Below the pieces are notes generated by a model, which saw only the letters and a list, made by a program, of their open reading frames with translations, was not told the origin of the DNA and did no database searches. Made by a program: the position numbers and the translations under genes. From GCA-2699445 sp032127075 (GTDB lineage Bacteria > Actinomycetota > Actinomycetes > S36-B12 > GCA-2699445): a stretch of 51,954 nucleotides of DNA. The DNA lies in contig JAQAZZ010000133.1 of assembly GCA_032127075.1 (NCBI GenBank), forward strand, positions 1 through 51,954. Direction: 5' to 3'. Of this stretch, positions 1 through 7,786 are shown piece by piece. Numbering within the stretch: position 1 is the first letter of the stretch; each line of letters begins with the position of its first letter.

Positions 1-1166
1 GGAACGTGCTCCTCGAGCGCCTCCTCCGTGGGGATCTCGGCGGCGACGTCGTCGGCGTGGATGGTGTTGAACATCGCCCAGATGGCCCACGCCGTGAATC
101 CCACGACAACTGACCCAACGATGATCCACGCCAGGATCGTCGGCAGTTGGGTCGATTTGTTGAGCAGGAATGCGATGGTTGCTGCCGCGGGGATCGTCAG
201 CACCCAGGCCGTGACCATCTCCCCCACAACCTTCCAGTTGGCGCCGCGGCCGGAGGCAACGCCCGCGCCGACGACTGAACTGGCGGCCGCATGGGTCGTG
301 GAGATCGGGACTCCCCTGCTGGTGGCACCGAAGATGGAGACGGCCGCACCGATGTTGGCCGCTGCCCCAGAGATGGCGTTGAGAGTTGTGATCTTCAAAC
401 CCATCGTCTCGATGATCTTCCAACCTCCCCAGAGCGTGCCGATCGCAATGGCGGAGTAGGCAGCCAGCGCTGCCCACTCCGGGATCGGAACCTTGTCACC
501 GTCGGCCTGTGCGTAGCCGGTGCCCACGAGCAGAGCTCCGATGACGCCCATGGTCTTCTGCGCGTCGTTGGCGCCGTGCCCGAAGGACATCGCCGCTGAC
601 GAGATGAGTTGGACACCCTTGAACGCGCCGTGGTTGTCGTGGAGGCGGAACAACTTGGCAATCCCGATGAGGATGTAGAACACGATGAAGGCGACGGCGA
701 TGGCGACGGCCGGAGAAGCGATGATGCCGATCGCGGACTTGCTGACGCTGGACCAGGAAATGGCGTCCGCCCCCCCTGCTGCCAGCCCCGCTCCGACGAG
801 TCCGCCGATGATCGCGTGGCTGGAAGACGACGGCATCCCGAAGAACCACGTCAGGTAGTTCCAAGCGATGGCTGCGAACAACGCGGCGAAGATGACCTTG
901 AGCGTCATCCCCTGTTCCATCCCCTCCGTCTTCACAGTCTTTGCAACTGTGCTGGCGACCGCCGTCCCCACCACGAAGTAGGCGAGGAAGTTGAATGCTG
1001 CCGCGAAGGCTGGCGCCCATTTCGCAGGCAACGCGCGCGTGGCGACGACGGTGGCCACCGTGTTGGCGGCGTCGTGGAACCCGTTGGTGAAATCGAATAC
1101 AAGCGCCAACGCAACCAGCGCGACCACGGTGATGAGCAGAATGTCCACTGAGCCCCAACCCTCCAT
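1..1166 (-). CDS. pit: PiT-family inorganic phosphate transporter (3' end off window)
   Basis: Low-affinity phosphate permease of the cytoplasmic membrane. The visible 388 codons carry both PiT signatures, GFHDAANT at residues 29-36 and GHGANDAQKTMG at 196-207, which mark the two inverted halves of the transporter, with many hydrophobic helices between them. The coding frame is open to base 1, so the C-terminus is missing; the last visible residues are a hydrophilic, Glu-rich stretch. The ATG at 1166 has no Shine-Dalgarno. A GTG at 1148 lies 10 nt behind GGAGGG and would give a start of MDILLITVV, so the start is uncertain by six codons. No PhoU-like (DUF47) partner gene lies upstream. A PHO-box-like array precedes it, suggesting control by phosphate status (inference). 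Confidence 0.95.
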   Translation of the reverse strand, partial: MEGWGSVDILLITVVALVALALVFDFTNGFHDAANTVATVVATRALPAKWAPAFAAAFNFLAYFVVGTAVASTVAKTVKTEGMEQGMTLKVIFAALFAAIAWNYLTWFFGMPSSSSHAIIGGLVGAGLAAGGADAISWSSVSKSAIGIIASPAVAIAVAFIVFYILIGIAKLFRLHDNHGAFKGVQLISSAAMSFGHGANDAQKTMGVIGALLVGTGYAQADGDKVPIPEWAALAAYSAIAIGTLWGGWKIIETMGLKITTLNAISGAAANIGAAVSIFGATSRGVPISTTHAAASSVVGAGVASGRGANWKVVGEMVTAWVLTIPAAATIAFLLNKSTQLPTILAWIIVGSVVVGFTAWAIWAMFNTIHADDVAAEIPTEEALEEHV

Positions 1167-1182
1167 TTGAAACAGACGGGTC

Positions 1183-1214
1183 AGTATGCCCACTGCTGAA
1201 TGGGGATTCGTCAA
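1183..1214 (-). promoter_or_regulatory. candidate pit promoter
   Basis: On the minus strand TTGACG (1214-1209) and CATACT (1188-1183) resemble -35 and -10 boxes. The 20-base spacing is longer than ideal, which would fit an activator-dependent promoter, because the -35 lies inside the PHO-box-like array. Confidence 0.35.
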
Positions 1215-1260
1215 CCATTCATGCAGGAGTTGGCATTAGTTCGTCCACAATTCATCTAAG
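1206..1260 (+). promoter_or_regulatory. PHO-box-like 11-bp direct repeat array upstream of pit
   Basis: Four (A/G)TTC(A/G)T(C/G)-type heptamers start at 1206, 1217, 1239 and 1250, exactly one or two 11-bp steps apart. The skipped unit at 1228 is degenerate. Streptomyces PhoP binds direct repeat units of 11 bp with a GTTCACC-like core, so the layout matches a PHO box of two paired sites. The array ends ten bases before the phoH-like stop codon and overlaps the putative -35 of pit. Binding is inferred from pattern only. Confidence 0.5.
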
Positions 1261-1269
1261 GGGCTCGGC

Positions 1270-2583
1270 TCAGGTCGCGTCCATCAGCACCTCGGTGACC
1301 AGTGCTGCGATCGCCGACCTCTCCGAGCGATGAAGCGTCACGTGGGCGAACAACGGATGCCCCTTCAACTGCTCGATGATCGCCACGACGCCGTCGTGCC
1401 GGCCCACTCGCAGGTTGTCCCGCTGGCCCACGTCGTGGGTGAGCACAACTCGCGCATCCTTGCCGATGCGCGACAACACCGTGAGAAGCACATTGCGCTC
1501 CAGCGACTGCGCCTCATCGACGATCACGAAGGCATCGTGGAGCGACCGACCCCGGATGTGGGTCAAGGGCAGGACTTCGAGCATGTCGCGGCGCAGCACC
1601 TCGTCGATGACGGCGGGGGTGGTGATCGCCGACAACGCGTCGAAGACCGCCTGGCCCCAGGGGGACATCTTCTCGTGCTCTGAACCGGGCAGGTAGCCGA
1701 GCTCCTGCCCGCCGACGGCGAACAGCGGCCGGAACACCATGACCTTGCGGTGGTGACCGCGCTCGAGGACGGACTCCAGCCCCGCCGCGAGGGCAAGCGC
1801 ACTCTTGCCCGTTCCGGCGCGGCCCCCCAACGAAACGATGCCGATGTCGGGGTCCAGCAATGCGTCGAGCGCCAGCCGCTGTTCCGCGCTGCGGCCCCTC
1901 ACGCCGAACGCCTCGAGGTCTCCCCGGACCAGCCGGATCTGCTTGTCGGCGGTCACCCGGCCCAGAGCGCTGCTGCCGGGGCCGGTGAGCACGACACCGG
2001 TGTTCACGGCCAACTCATGCTCGTGGGGGACTTCCACCGCAGCGTTGTTGTACAAAGCGTCGATGGTCGCACTGTCAGCTTCCAGTTCCGCTACCCCGGT
2101 CCAGCCGGACGTGACCACGAGTTCGGCCCGGTACTCCTCGGCGCGCAGCCCGAGCACCGCGGCCTTGACCCGCATAGGCAGATCCTTGGACACCACAACG
2201 ACGTCTTCGCCCTCCTGTTGCAGGCTTCGCGCGACCGCGAGGATGCGCGTGTCGTTGTCCCCCAGGCGGAAGCCGGGCGGCAGCACCTGCGCGTCGGTGT
2301 GGTTCAGCTCGACTCGCAGCGTGCCACCCTCGCCGGCGATGGGGATGGACACGTCGAGGCGATCGTTCTCGACGCGGAGATCATCGAGGATCCGCAGCGC
2401 CTCCCGGGCGAAATAGCCCAGTTCCGGATGGGTCCGCTTGGCCTCCAGTTCGGCGAGGACCACCAGGGGCAGGACAACCTCGTGCTCAGCGAAACGGTAC
2501 AGCGCCCGCGGATCGCTCAGCAGTACGGAGGTGTCCAGTACGTAGGTTCGGCGGTTGTCACTGCTGGCGGTCGGTTGCGCCAT
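1270..2583 (-). CDS. phoH2: PhoH-like protein: N-terminal PIN domain plus PhoH ATPase
   Basis: Predicted RNA helicase/ribonuclease of the PhoH2 type (437 aa). Residues 1-150 form a PIN nuclease domain with acidic residues at D17 (VLDTSVLL), E45-E47, the GDND segment near 109-111 and D134. Residues 235-437 are a PhoH P-loop ATPase with Walker A GGRAGTGKS at 253-261 and a VDEAQ Walker B. The start is the ATG preceded by AGGAGG at six bases; the longer upstream reading has no ribosome site. PhoH2 proteins of mycobacteria have both unwinding and RNase activity (family knowledge). It is transcribed toward pit but ends just before the pit control array. Confidence 0.93.
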   Translation of the reverse strand: MAQPTASSDNRRTYVLDTSVLLSDPRALYRFAEHEVVLPLVVLAELEAKRTHPELGYFAREALRILDDLRVENDRLDVSIPIAGEGGTLRVELNHTDAQVLPPGFRLGDNDTRILAVARSLQQEGEDVVVVSKDLPMRVKAAVLGLRAEEYRAELVVTSGWTGVAELEADSATIDALYNNAAVEVPHEHELAVNTGVVLTGPGSSALGRVTADKQIRLVRGDLEAFGVRGRSAEQRLALDALLDPDIGIVSLGGRAGTGKSALALAAGLESVLERGHHRKVMVFRPLFAVGGQELGYLPGSEHEKMSPWGQAVFDALSAITTPAVIDEVLRRDMLEVLPLTHIRGRSLHDAFVIVDEAQSLERNVLLTVLSRIGKDARVVLTHDVGQRDNLRVGRHDGVVAIIEQLKGHPLFAHVTLHRSERSAIAALVTEVLMDAT

Positions 2584-2739
2584 TGGCGGCCTCCTGCTCT
2601 GCGGGTTGATCCGACCGTACGACGGCCGCCGCGAACCCCGGACGCGCCACGCCGACGCCGGTGGCAGCGCCACAGCCCACAGCCCTGCCCCGATCTGGCC
2701 CTGAATTGCCCGGGACACGCCGCTGGGAGGGGCCACCTT

Positions 2740-2808
2740 GGGGCAGGAGGCTTGTGCTCAGCGGGGCAGGAGGCGCGTGCTCAGCGGGGTAGGAGGCTCG
2801 TGCTCAGC
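2740..2808. repeat. three tandem 23-bp repeats at the uppS 3' end
   Basis: Three head-to-tail copies of 23 bp (2740-2762, 2763-2785, 2786-2808) share the core GGCAGGAGG...GTGCTCAGC with three or fewer differences. The uppS stop codon lies inside the last copy, so the other two form its 3' untranslated region, upstream of phoH-like. Confidence 0.85.
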
Positions 2809-3565
2809 CGCCGTAGCGGCGTTGCCGCTGGGAGTACGCGCGCAGTGCGCGCAGGAAATCGACCTGACGGAAGTCCGGCCACAGCGCCTCGCAGAAGTAG
2901 AACTCCGAATGGGCGCTCTGCCACAGCAGGAATCCAGACAGCCGCTGCTCCCCCGAAGTGCGGATGACCAGGTCCGGGTCGGGCTGCCCGCGCGTGTACA
3001 GGTGATCAGCGATGTGTTCCACGTCGAGGACCTGGGCCAGGTCGTCCAGACTGGTCCCCCGCTCGTGGTGCTCGTGCAAGAGGCTGCGCACCGCATCGAC
3101 GAGTTCGCGCCGACCGCCGTAGCCGACCGCGATGTTGACGGTGAGACCGTCGATCTGACGCGTCTGTTCTTCGACCCCCTTCAACGACGCCGCGAATTCC
3201 GCCGGAAGAAGATCGAGCGCGCCGACCGGGTGCACGCGCCAGCGGCCGCGGTCCGCCAGCTCGTGGGCGGTGTCGTCGATGATCTGCAGCAGCGGGAGCA
3301 GTTCGGCGGAGTTTCGCTGCAGGTTGTCCGTGGACAGCAGCCACAGCGTGACAACCTCCACACCCGCTTCCTCGCACCATCCGAGGAACTCGGCGATACG
3401 CGCGGCGCCGGCACGGTGACCCGCATCGCTGGACGAGCCGTGGTAGCTGGCCCAGCGTCGATTGCCGTCCAAGATGACCCCGACGTGGCGGGGCAGTCGG
3501 TCGGGGTCGAGGCGGTGAAGCACCCGGTTGGCGTACAGGCCGTACACCGCGTCACGCAGACCCAT
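2804..3565 (-). CDS. uppS: cis-prenyltransferase (polyprenyl diphosphate synthase)
   Basis: Isoprenyl diphosphate synthase of the undecaprenyl diphosphate synthase family (253 aa), making Z-configured polyprenyl carriers for cell-wall synthesis. The catalytic aspartate is in DGNRRWA (D33), followed by the helix segment GHRAGAARI and by WLLSTDNLQR; the C-terminal RTSGEQRLSGFL substrate loop is intact. The start at 3565 gives the usual family length and an N-terminus (MGLRDAVYGLY) like that of the M. tuberculosis Rv1086 short-chain type; an upstream extension of 53 codons is possible but lacks support. The chain length of the product cannot be told from sequence. Confidence 0.93.
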   Translation of the reverse strand: MGLRDAVYGLYANRVLHRLDPDRLPRHVGVILDGNRRWASYHGSSSDAGHRAGAARIAEFLGWCEEAGVEVVTLWLLSTDNLQRNSAELLPLLQIIDDTAHELADRGRWRVHPVGALDLLPAEFAASLKGVEEQTRQIDGLTVNIAVGYGGRRELVDAVRSLLHEHHERGTSLDDLAQVLDVEHIADHLYTRGQPDPDLVIRTSGEQRLSGFLLWQSAHSEFYFCEALWPDFRQVDFLRALRAYSQRQRRYGG

Positions 3566-3740
3566 CACTTCCGCCTCTCGTACCACCACAAGGCTAGCCG
3601 AGACGCCATGGCGATTCACCGGGCTGAACGCCTGGGTGTATCGCCGCACCAGATCCAGGTCCGGGCGGACCGGCATTCCGTCAGCAGCGCTGTGGGCGGA
3701 GTCCGGTACGTGATAGGCCTTCACTTCGCAGCCGCCGGGT

Positions 3741-3746
3741 GATACT
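3741..3746 (+). promoter_or_regulatory. -10 element, leaderless start of YdeI-family gene
   Basis: GATACT is followed by exactly six bases and the GTG start at 3753, so the transcript would begin at or next to the start codon. No Shine-Dalgarno is present. Confidence 0.5.
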
Positions 3747-3752
3747 TGGGCG

Positions 3753-4322
3753 GTGAGGCCCGACTTGGCGCAGGTGCACTTGACCGAACGGCCGCAGCTG
3801 CGGCAGTGGCTGGAGCTGCACCACGGCGACAGCCGGGGGGTCTGGCTGGTCAGCTGGCGGCGACCGGAGCTGGGACCGCGAATCCCCTACGACGACATCG
3901 TGAACGAGTGCATCTGCTTCGGCTGGATCGACTCGACGCTGCGGACCTTGGACGAGGACCGCAACGCTCTGCGGCTCACCCCCCGAAAGCCTGGCAGCGC
4001 TTGGGCGCGCACGAACAAGCTCCGGCTAGCCCGGCTGGAATCCACCGGACTGATGCATCCCGCGGGGCTGGCCGCGGTCAAGCGTGCCAAAGCCGATGGA
4101 TCCTGGGAGTTGTTGGACGACGTCGAGGCCCTGGTGGTACCGGATGATCTCGCGGCTGCGCTCGCAGCGGCGAAGGCGGCGCAGGCTTTCGCCAACCTGA
4201 CCCCCAGCCGGCGCAAGCAGCTGCTGTGGTGGATCAAGACGGCCAAGCGCGACGACACGCGGTCAACTCGAATCGCCAAGACCGTCGCCGCGGCGGACGA
4301 GGGGCGATCGGCCCTGGAATGA
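3753..4322 (+). CDS. YdeI/OmpD-associated family protein
   Basis: 189 aa soluble protein of the YdeI (OmpdA) family. Recognisable family segments are WLELHHGDSRGVWLV, IPYDDIVNECICFGWIDS (residues about 45-62), a basic LTPRKPGSAWA stretch and a C-terminal helical region LTPSRRKQLLWWIKTAKRDDTR that matches the family's C-terminal bacteriocin-protection/YdeI motif. The biochemical role is unknown; some members protect against antimicrobial peptides. It starts with GTG, is monocistronic, and converges on the DUF3817 gene. Confidence 0.85.
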   Translation: MRPDLAQVHLTERPQLRQWLELHHGDSRGVWLVSWRRPELGPRIPYDDIVNECICFGWIDSTLRTLDEDRNALRLTPRKPGSAWARTNKLRLARLESTGLMHPAGLAAVKRAKADGSWELLDDVEALVVPDDLAAALAAAKAAQAFANLTPSRRKQLLWWIKTAKRDDTRSTRIAKTVAAADEGRSALE

Positions 4323-4380
4323 CAGCGGCGGGCCCGTGTCGCCGACGGACCCGGCGGTCCACGTGCAGTCGGAATGTGCC

Positions 4381-4773
4381 TCAGGCCGCTGTCGCGGTGC
4401 TTGCCTCACTACTGACCTGCAACAGCGGCTCCACCCGCCGCGTCACCCACCGTTCGGCAACGAAGCTCATGAACGGCACTGTCCCCGCCAGCAGTATCAA
4501 CAGCGCCCTGCCCAGATGCCACTTCATCCGGAATACCAGATCCAGCGCAACCGCAACGTAGGCGATATACAGCCAGCCATGGGCCATCCAGCCCACCGAG
4601 TACCACAGCGCGGTCCCGTCGAACACATACTTGAACGGCAGACCCACCACGGTCATGAATGCGAGCAGGAAACCGGTGACGAACGCCATGACCCGATACC
4701 GCGTCAGCGCACCGGACAACCCCTTGACGCGTGCGGGAGCGGGGGCCGACGAACTACTGCGGGTATCGGTCAC
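4381..4773 (-). CDS. DUF3817 integral membrane protein
   Basis: 130 aa with three or four hydrophobic helices (about residues 27-47, 57-80, 86-108) and the DUF3817 hallmarks PFKYVFDG and VGWMAHGWLYIAY. Members are small inner-membrane proteins of unknown function common in actinobacteria. The N-terminus is Ser/Ala-rich and cytosolic. It is expressed alone, starting at a GTG that appears leaderless. Confidence 0.85.
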   Translation of the reverse strand: MTDTRSSSSAPAPARVKGLSGALTRYRVMAFVTGFLLAFMTVVGLPFKYVFDGTALWYSVGWMAHGWLYIAYVAVALDLVFRMKWHLGRALLILLAGTVPFMSFVAERWVTRRVEPLLQVSSEASTATAA

Positions 4774-4779
4774 CCGTCA

Positions 4780-4785
4780 AGGCTA
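4780..4785 (-). promoter_or_regulatory. -10 element, leaderless start of DUF3817 gene
   Basis: TAGCCT on the minus strand is followed by six bases and the GTG at 4773; no Shine-Dalgarno lies between. Confidence 0.5.
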
Positions 4786-4882
4786 ACGGGCAGCGATCAA
4801 GCCTGCTTCACCCACTTCGACCACCCAGTCCCGACATTCCGACATGGATTTCGCCGACAGGAATTCCGCCGACTGCCGGCGG

Positions 4883-5680
4883 TCAAGGCAGGGCCGAGTT
4901 CGCTTCGGCATCCCGGCGGTCCCCCGCAGCGGGGCCGGGGCGTTCGCGGGTATCCAGGAACAGACCGCGCAGCCACACGAAGACGACCAACCCCGCGAAG
5001 ATCAGCCACTGGAGGGTGTAGAAGGCGTTCTGAAGCGGGAACGGCACGTCCGGGTCCGCCCCGAAGACCGGCTGCGACCTTTCGAACCGCGCGCTCGGCG
5101 ATGTCACCGTCACATAGCCGGGAGCAAGATCGGCTGCGACCGCCGCCAGTTCCGGCTCCCATTGGGCGGCCAGCCCCTCACCGGTGATTGTCACCAGCGG
5201 TTCGGTGGCGCTGATGGGGGCGTCGCGGTAGAAGTTCTCGTCCGGCTGCACCCGACCGGACACCGTCACCCGGTCCGATTGCGGCTCGGGTGCGGCGGCT
5301 GGTGTGGGCACCCAGCCCTGCAGCACCGCCACGGTGCGCCCATCGGCCAGCCTCAGCCCGTCGACTATCAGGTAGCCGACACGCCCCGAGCCGTCGACGC
5401 GCGATCGGACTGCGCTGCGGGCCTGTGGCAGCGGGGTGCCGGTGACGCGCACCGCTCGGCCCAGCGCCGAGAAGGGCAAGTCACCACCGGTCACGACCTC
5501 GGTGTAGTCGGCTTCTCGCGCGACGGCAGCGCGCTCGAGGTCGAGCTGATCCTGGGTGCGTTGGAACTGCCAGACGGATGCGGCGACGCAGATGGCGATG
5601 GCCACCAGCGCCAGGATCGTGAAGCCGATCCACCGAGGGGTGGCCAGAGTGCGCACCATCGCAACGAGTCGCCCCGTCAC
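4883..5680 (-). CDS. SURF1-family cytochrome oxidase assembly protein
   Basis: 265 aa with the SURF1 layout: one membrane helix near residues 17-37, a long external domain, and a second helix near 222-242. Family motifs visible are ASVWQFQRTQDQ after helix 1, RAVRVTGTPLP, GYLIVDGLRLADGRTVAVLQGWVP, and NAFYTLQWLIFAGLVVFVW at helix 2. SURF1 helps insert haem a into the aa3 oxidase, so the organism is expected to respire aerobically (inference). Its GTG start overlaps the stop of the small membrane gene upstream (GTGA), so the two are translationally coupled. Confidence 0.9.
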   Translation of the reverse strand: MTGRLVAMVRTLATPRWIGFTILALVAIAICVAASVWQFQRTQDQLDLERAAVAREADYTEVVTGGDLPFSALGRAVRVTGTPLPQARSAVRSRVDGSGRVGYLIVDGLRLADGRTVAVLQGWVPTPAAAPEPQSDRVTVSGRVQPDENFYRDAPISATEPLVTITGEGLAAQWEPELAAVAADLAPGYVTVTSPSARFERSQPVFGADPDVPFPLQNAFYTLQWLIFAGLVVFVWLRGLFLDTRERPGPAAGDRRDAEANSALP

Positions 5681-6009
5681 CGCTCCTCGTCGCCCCCAGC
5701 GGCAGGACGCCCACCGGGATAGCCGGGGCCGGAATCCCCCGGTCCCTGGTCGTCAGCACTGGGCAGCGGGCGTGGCACGGTGTCGGGGCGTCGGCGTCCG
5801 GTGCCATCATCAAAGTCGATCTTCTTCAGCTGCCGGTTCATCGACCACCACAGCAGCACTGTCGCCAGTCCGAGGCCGAGGAAGATGAAGAAGCCGATGA
5901 GGCCCGGGGAAACGACCGAGGGGTCGACGTAGCGCGGCAACTGTGTCGGATTGGGTGTCGGAGCGGCCTCCAACGCCAGTCCGGCACCAACGGCGAGTGC
6001 CTGCACCAC
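5677..6009 (-). CDS. small single-helix membrane protein coupled to SURF1
   Basis: About 110 aa; one membrane helix (VVSPGLIGFFIFLGLGLATVLLWWSMNRQL) followed by a charged RQLKKIDFDD motif and a Pro/Gly-rich tail. Similar small proteins commonly precede SURF1 genes in actinobacteria and are unnamed. The frame is open to a GTG at 6042, but that codon overlaps a likely -10 box. The GTG at 6009 lies behind GGGAGGAG (6028-6021), although the 11-base gap is long, so I favour it weakly. The last four bases overlap the SURF1 start, which suggests a role in respiratory complex assembly or membrane insertion. Confidence 0.7.
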   Translation of the reverse strand: MVQALAVGAGLALEAAPTPNPTQLPRYVDPSVVSPGLIGFFIFLGLGLATVLLWWSMNRQLKKIDFDDGTGRRRPDTVPRPLPSADDQGPGDSGPGYPGGRPAAGGDEER

Positions 6010-6040
6010 TGCGACCACCACTCCTCCCGGGACATCTCGC

Positions 6041-6050
6041 ACACTAGTGT
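6041..6050. promoter_or_regulatory. palindromic divergent -10 pair
   Basis: ACACTAGTGT is a perfect palindrome that supplies TAGTGT as a -10-like hexamer on both strands, placed correctly for the DUF4307 gene (+) and the SURF1 operon (-). Only one polymerase could occupy it at a time. Confidence 0.35.
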
Positions 6051-6093
6051 CGCAGGGGATCTAGACAGGCCGTACCGCCGGGACGGAGCAGGC

Positions 6094-6522
6094 ATGAGCG
6101 TCGAGGCCGATCTGGCCGCCCGCTACGGCACGTCGCGTCGCAGCGTCGGCCTGCGGATCACAGTTGCGGCGCTCATCGCCGGCTACCTCGGCGTGGCCGC
6201 CTGGGCCGCCTGGTCGCTGTCGCAGGGCAGTGTGGAGGGCAACGTGTTGGGCTGGCGCGCCCAGGCCCGCGAAGTGACCGTCGACCTGGAGGTTCGCGGG
6301 TCCTCAACCGACGGCGTCGACTGCGTCGTCAAGGCCACCGACGCACAAGCCGTCGATGTCGGCTACCGGACGGTGACTGTCCCGCAGCCCCCCGTCACCG
6401 TCGCCGTCACGATCCCGACGGTGATCAGGGCTGCGTCGGTTGTTGTGCTGGGTTGCGCCCCCGTCGGGGATGACCTGAGAGTTCCGCCACCGGACTTCCC
6501 CCCGGGTGTGGCCATCCCATGA
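6094..6522 (+). CDS. DUF4307 membrane protein
   Basis: 142 aa: short cytosolic N-terminus with AARYGTSRR, one membrane helix (residues 23-44) and an external beta-rich domain with two cysteines (VDCVVKA and LGCAP) that could form a disulfide. This is the actinobacterial DUF4307 family, of unknown function. It starts at ATG behind GGAGC. In many actinobacteria this gene stands next to greA and mca (mycothiol S-conjugate amidase); greA is close here but mca is absent. Its 3' end converges on the NlpC/P60 gene with a 27-base gap. Confidence 0.85.
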   Translation: MSVEADLAARYGTSRRSVGLRITVAALIAGYLGVAAWAAWSLSQGSVEGNVLGWRAQAREVTVDLEVRGSSTDGVDCVVKATDAQAVDVGYRTVTVPQPPVTVAVTIPTVIRAASVVVLGCAPVGDDLRVPPPDFPPGVAIP

Positions 6523-6549
6523 ACCGCGCAGACACCGCCGGAAGAGGCG

Positions 6550-7617
6550 TCAGTCGGCGCTGGGCTTGGGGATGTAGCGCCGGGCCCCGATCAGCTCCCG
6601 CCAGCGGATCGGCACGATCCGCACCCGGCCCGACGAGTCCGGTGCCTCCATCATCCTGCCGCGACCCGCGTAGAGCGCCACATGGTGGACGTACTCCCGG
6701 GTACCCCAGAACAGCAGATCCCCCCGCCGCAGCCGCTCCAGGCTGACGCGCCGACCGGACCGGAACTGCGGATCGGCGTCACGCGGAATCGTCTCCCCGT
6801 GAGCGCGGAAGAGGTTCCAGATGAGCCCGGAACAGTCCATCCCCCACGCGGACAAGCCGCCCCACAGGTAGCGCAGCCCGAGGAACCTGCGACCGTCGGC
6901 GAGTACCGACCGCGCGCTGAGCTGCTTGGGCGCACCAACATCGGAGCCGGGGATCAACCCCGGCCCGGCGGGGGTGATCACCTGTACCCAGCCAGCCTGG
7001 GCGACCCCCGCATCCTCGGTCCCACCCCCGCCGTGGGCGGCCTCGGGCAGCGCGAAGCGTGTGCCATAGCCCACGGCCACCGACCCCTCATCGAGGCGGA
7101 CCCTGCTGCGCTTGGCCAGCACCACCACATAGTCGGACGCGTCGGTCACGGACGGCAGGTCCGACTTCGGCCGCAGTTGCCGGGCGGGCAGCCAACCGGG
7201 GTATCCGGCCGGATCCTGCGGTTCGGGTTCATCAATCACCGCAACTTTCACCCATCGGCCGCGGCGCTCCCGCACCAGCACCTCCATGCCGTACAGCGCT
7301 TGCGTCTGGACATTGCCCACCAACCAGCGCCTCTGGTCGGCGGTGCGCAGGTTGCGGTTCCACCGCCCCACGGCGACGGGGTTGCGTAGCGAGGGCCGGT
7401 CGATCCGGCGGTGGATGCGAGGTTCACGCCAAAGCGTCGCGACCGACACGTCGATGAGTGCCCGCGAACCCACCGGGTAGCGCTCCTCGGCGACAGCAGC
7501 GTCGGCCGATTGGGCGACCGGATCGGCCGACGCCCCCTGGGCGGGCAGCAGCAGTGAGGCGCCCAGGGTGATGCCGAGGGCGACGGTGCTGTTTCGTGAG
7601 GGTGTCCATCCGAGCAT
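6550..7617 (-). CDS. secreted NlpC/P60 peptidoglycan endopeptidase with SH3-like domains
   Basis: 355 aa. A signal peptide (residues 1-31, cut near QGASA) is followed by two SH3b-like segments (about 48-150 and 160-225) and a C-terminal NlpC/P60 domain. Catalytic Cys262 is in GMDCSGL and the histidine is H312 in HHVALY; the YLWGG motif precedes the Cys as in gamma-D-glutamyl-diamino acid endopeptidases of the YkfC type. It should act outside the membrane in wall turnover or muropeptide trimming. The frame is open further upstream, but the ATG at 7617 begins the signal peptide and fits a leaderless promoter. Confidence 0.9.
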   Translation of the reverse strand: MLGWTPSRNSTVALGITLGASLLLPAQGASADPVAQSADAAVAEERYPVGSRALIDVSVATLWREPRIHRRIDRPSLRNPVAVGRWNRNLRTADQRRWLVGNVQTQALYGMEVLVRERRGRWVKVAVIDEPEPQDPAGYPGWLPARQLRPKSDLPSVTDASDYVVVLAKRSRVRLDEGSVAVGYGTRFALPEAAHGGGGTEDAGVAQAGWVQVITPAGPGLIPGSDVGAPKQLSARSVLADGRRFLGLRYLWGGLSAWGMDCSGLIWNLFRAHGETIPRDADPQFRSGRRVSLERLRRGDLLFWGTREYVHHVALYAGRGRMMEAPDSSGRVRIVPIRWRELIGARRYIPKPSAD

Positions 7618-7623
7618 GGGCAA

Positions 7624-7629
7624 ACCCTG
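7624..7629 (-). promoter_or_regulatory. -10 element, leaderless start of NlpC/P60 gene
   Basis: CAGGGT with an upstream TGG (extended -10) is followed by six bases and the ATG. It is one of the weaker matches of this type in the window. Confidence 0.35.
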
Positions 7630-7742
7630 CCACACCGATGCCCGGGGATTCGGCGGCGTCGTGCCGGTGTCGATGGGTTGGGAGGGATGCCGGCGAGGCA
7701 ATGTGGTGCGCCGACTCGGGTCCGACCGCCGCACCGAGGCGG

Positions 7743-7748
7743 TAGCCT
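7743..7748 (+). promoter_or_regulatory. candidate -10 of greA
   Basis: TAGCCT sits 38 bases before the greA ATG, giving a leader of about 30 bases that carries the GGGAGG ribosome site. No convincing -35 is seen. Confidence 0.4.
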
Positions 7749-7786
7749 TTGGCAAGATCAGGCGGAACCAGGGAGGCGCTGACCAT

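Noticed and set aside
496..1218. 240-codon minus-strand frame overlapping pit
   Set aside because: Out of frame with the PiT signatures; Arg/His-rich composition of an alternate frame.
1750..2967. 405-codon plus-strand frame opposite phoH-like and part of uppS
   Set aside because: Spans two genes and an intergenic repeat; no protein family features.
4322..4392. ACAGCGGC / GCCGCTGT inverted repeat as terminator between YdeI and DUF3817 genes
   Set aside because: Arms are 55 bases apart and the right arm lies in the DUF3817 coding region.
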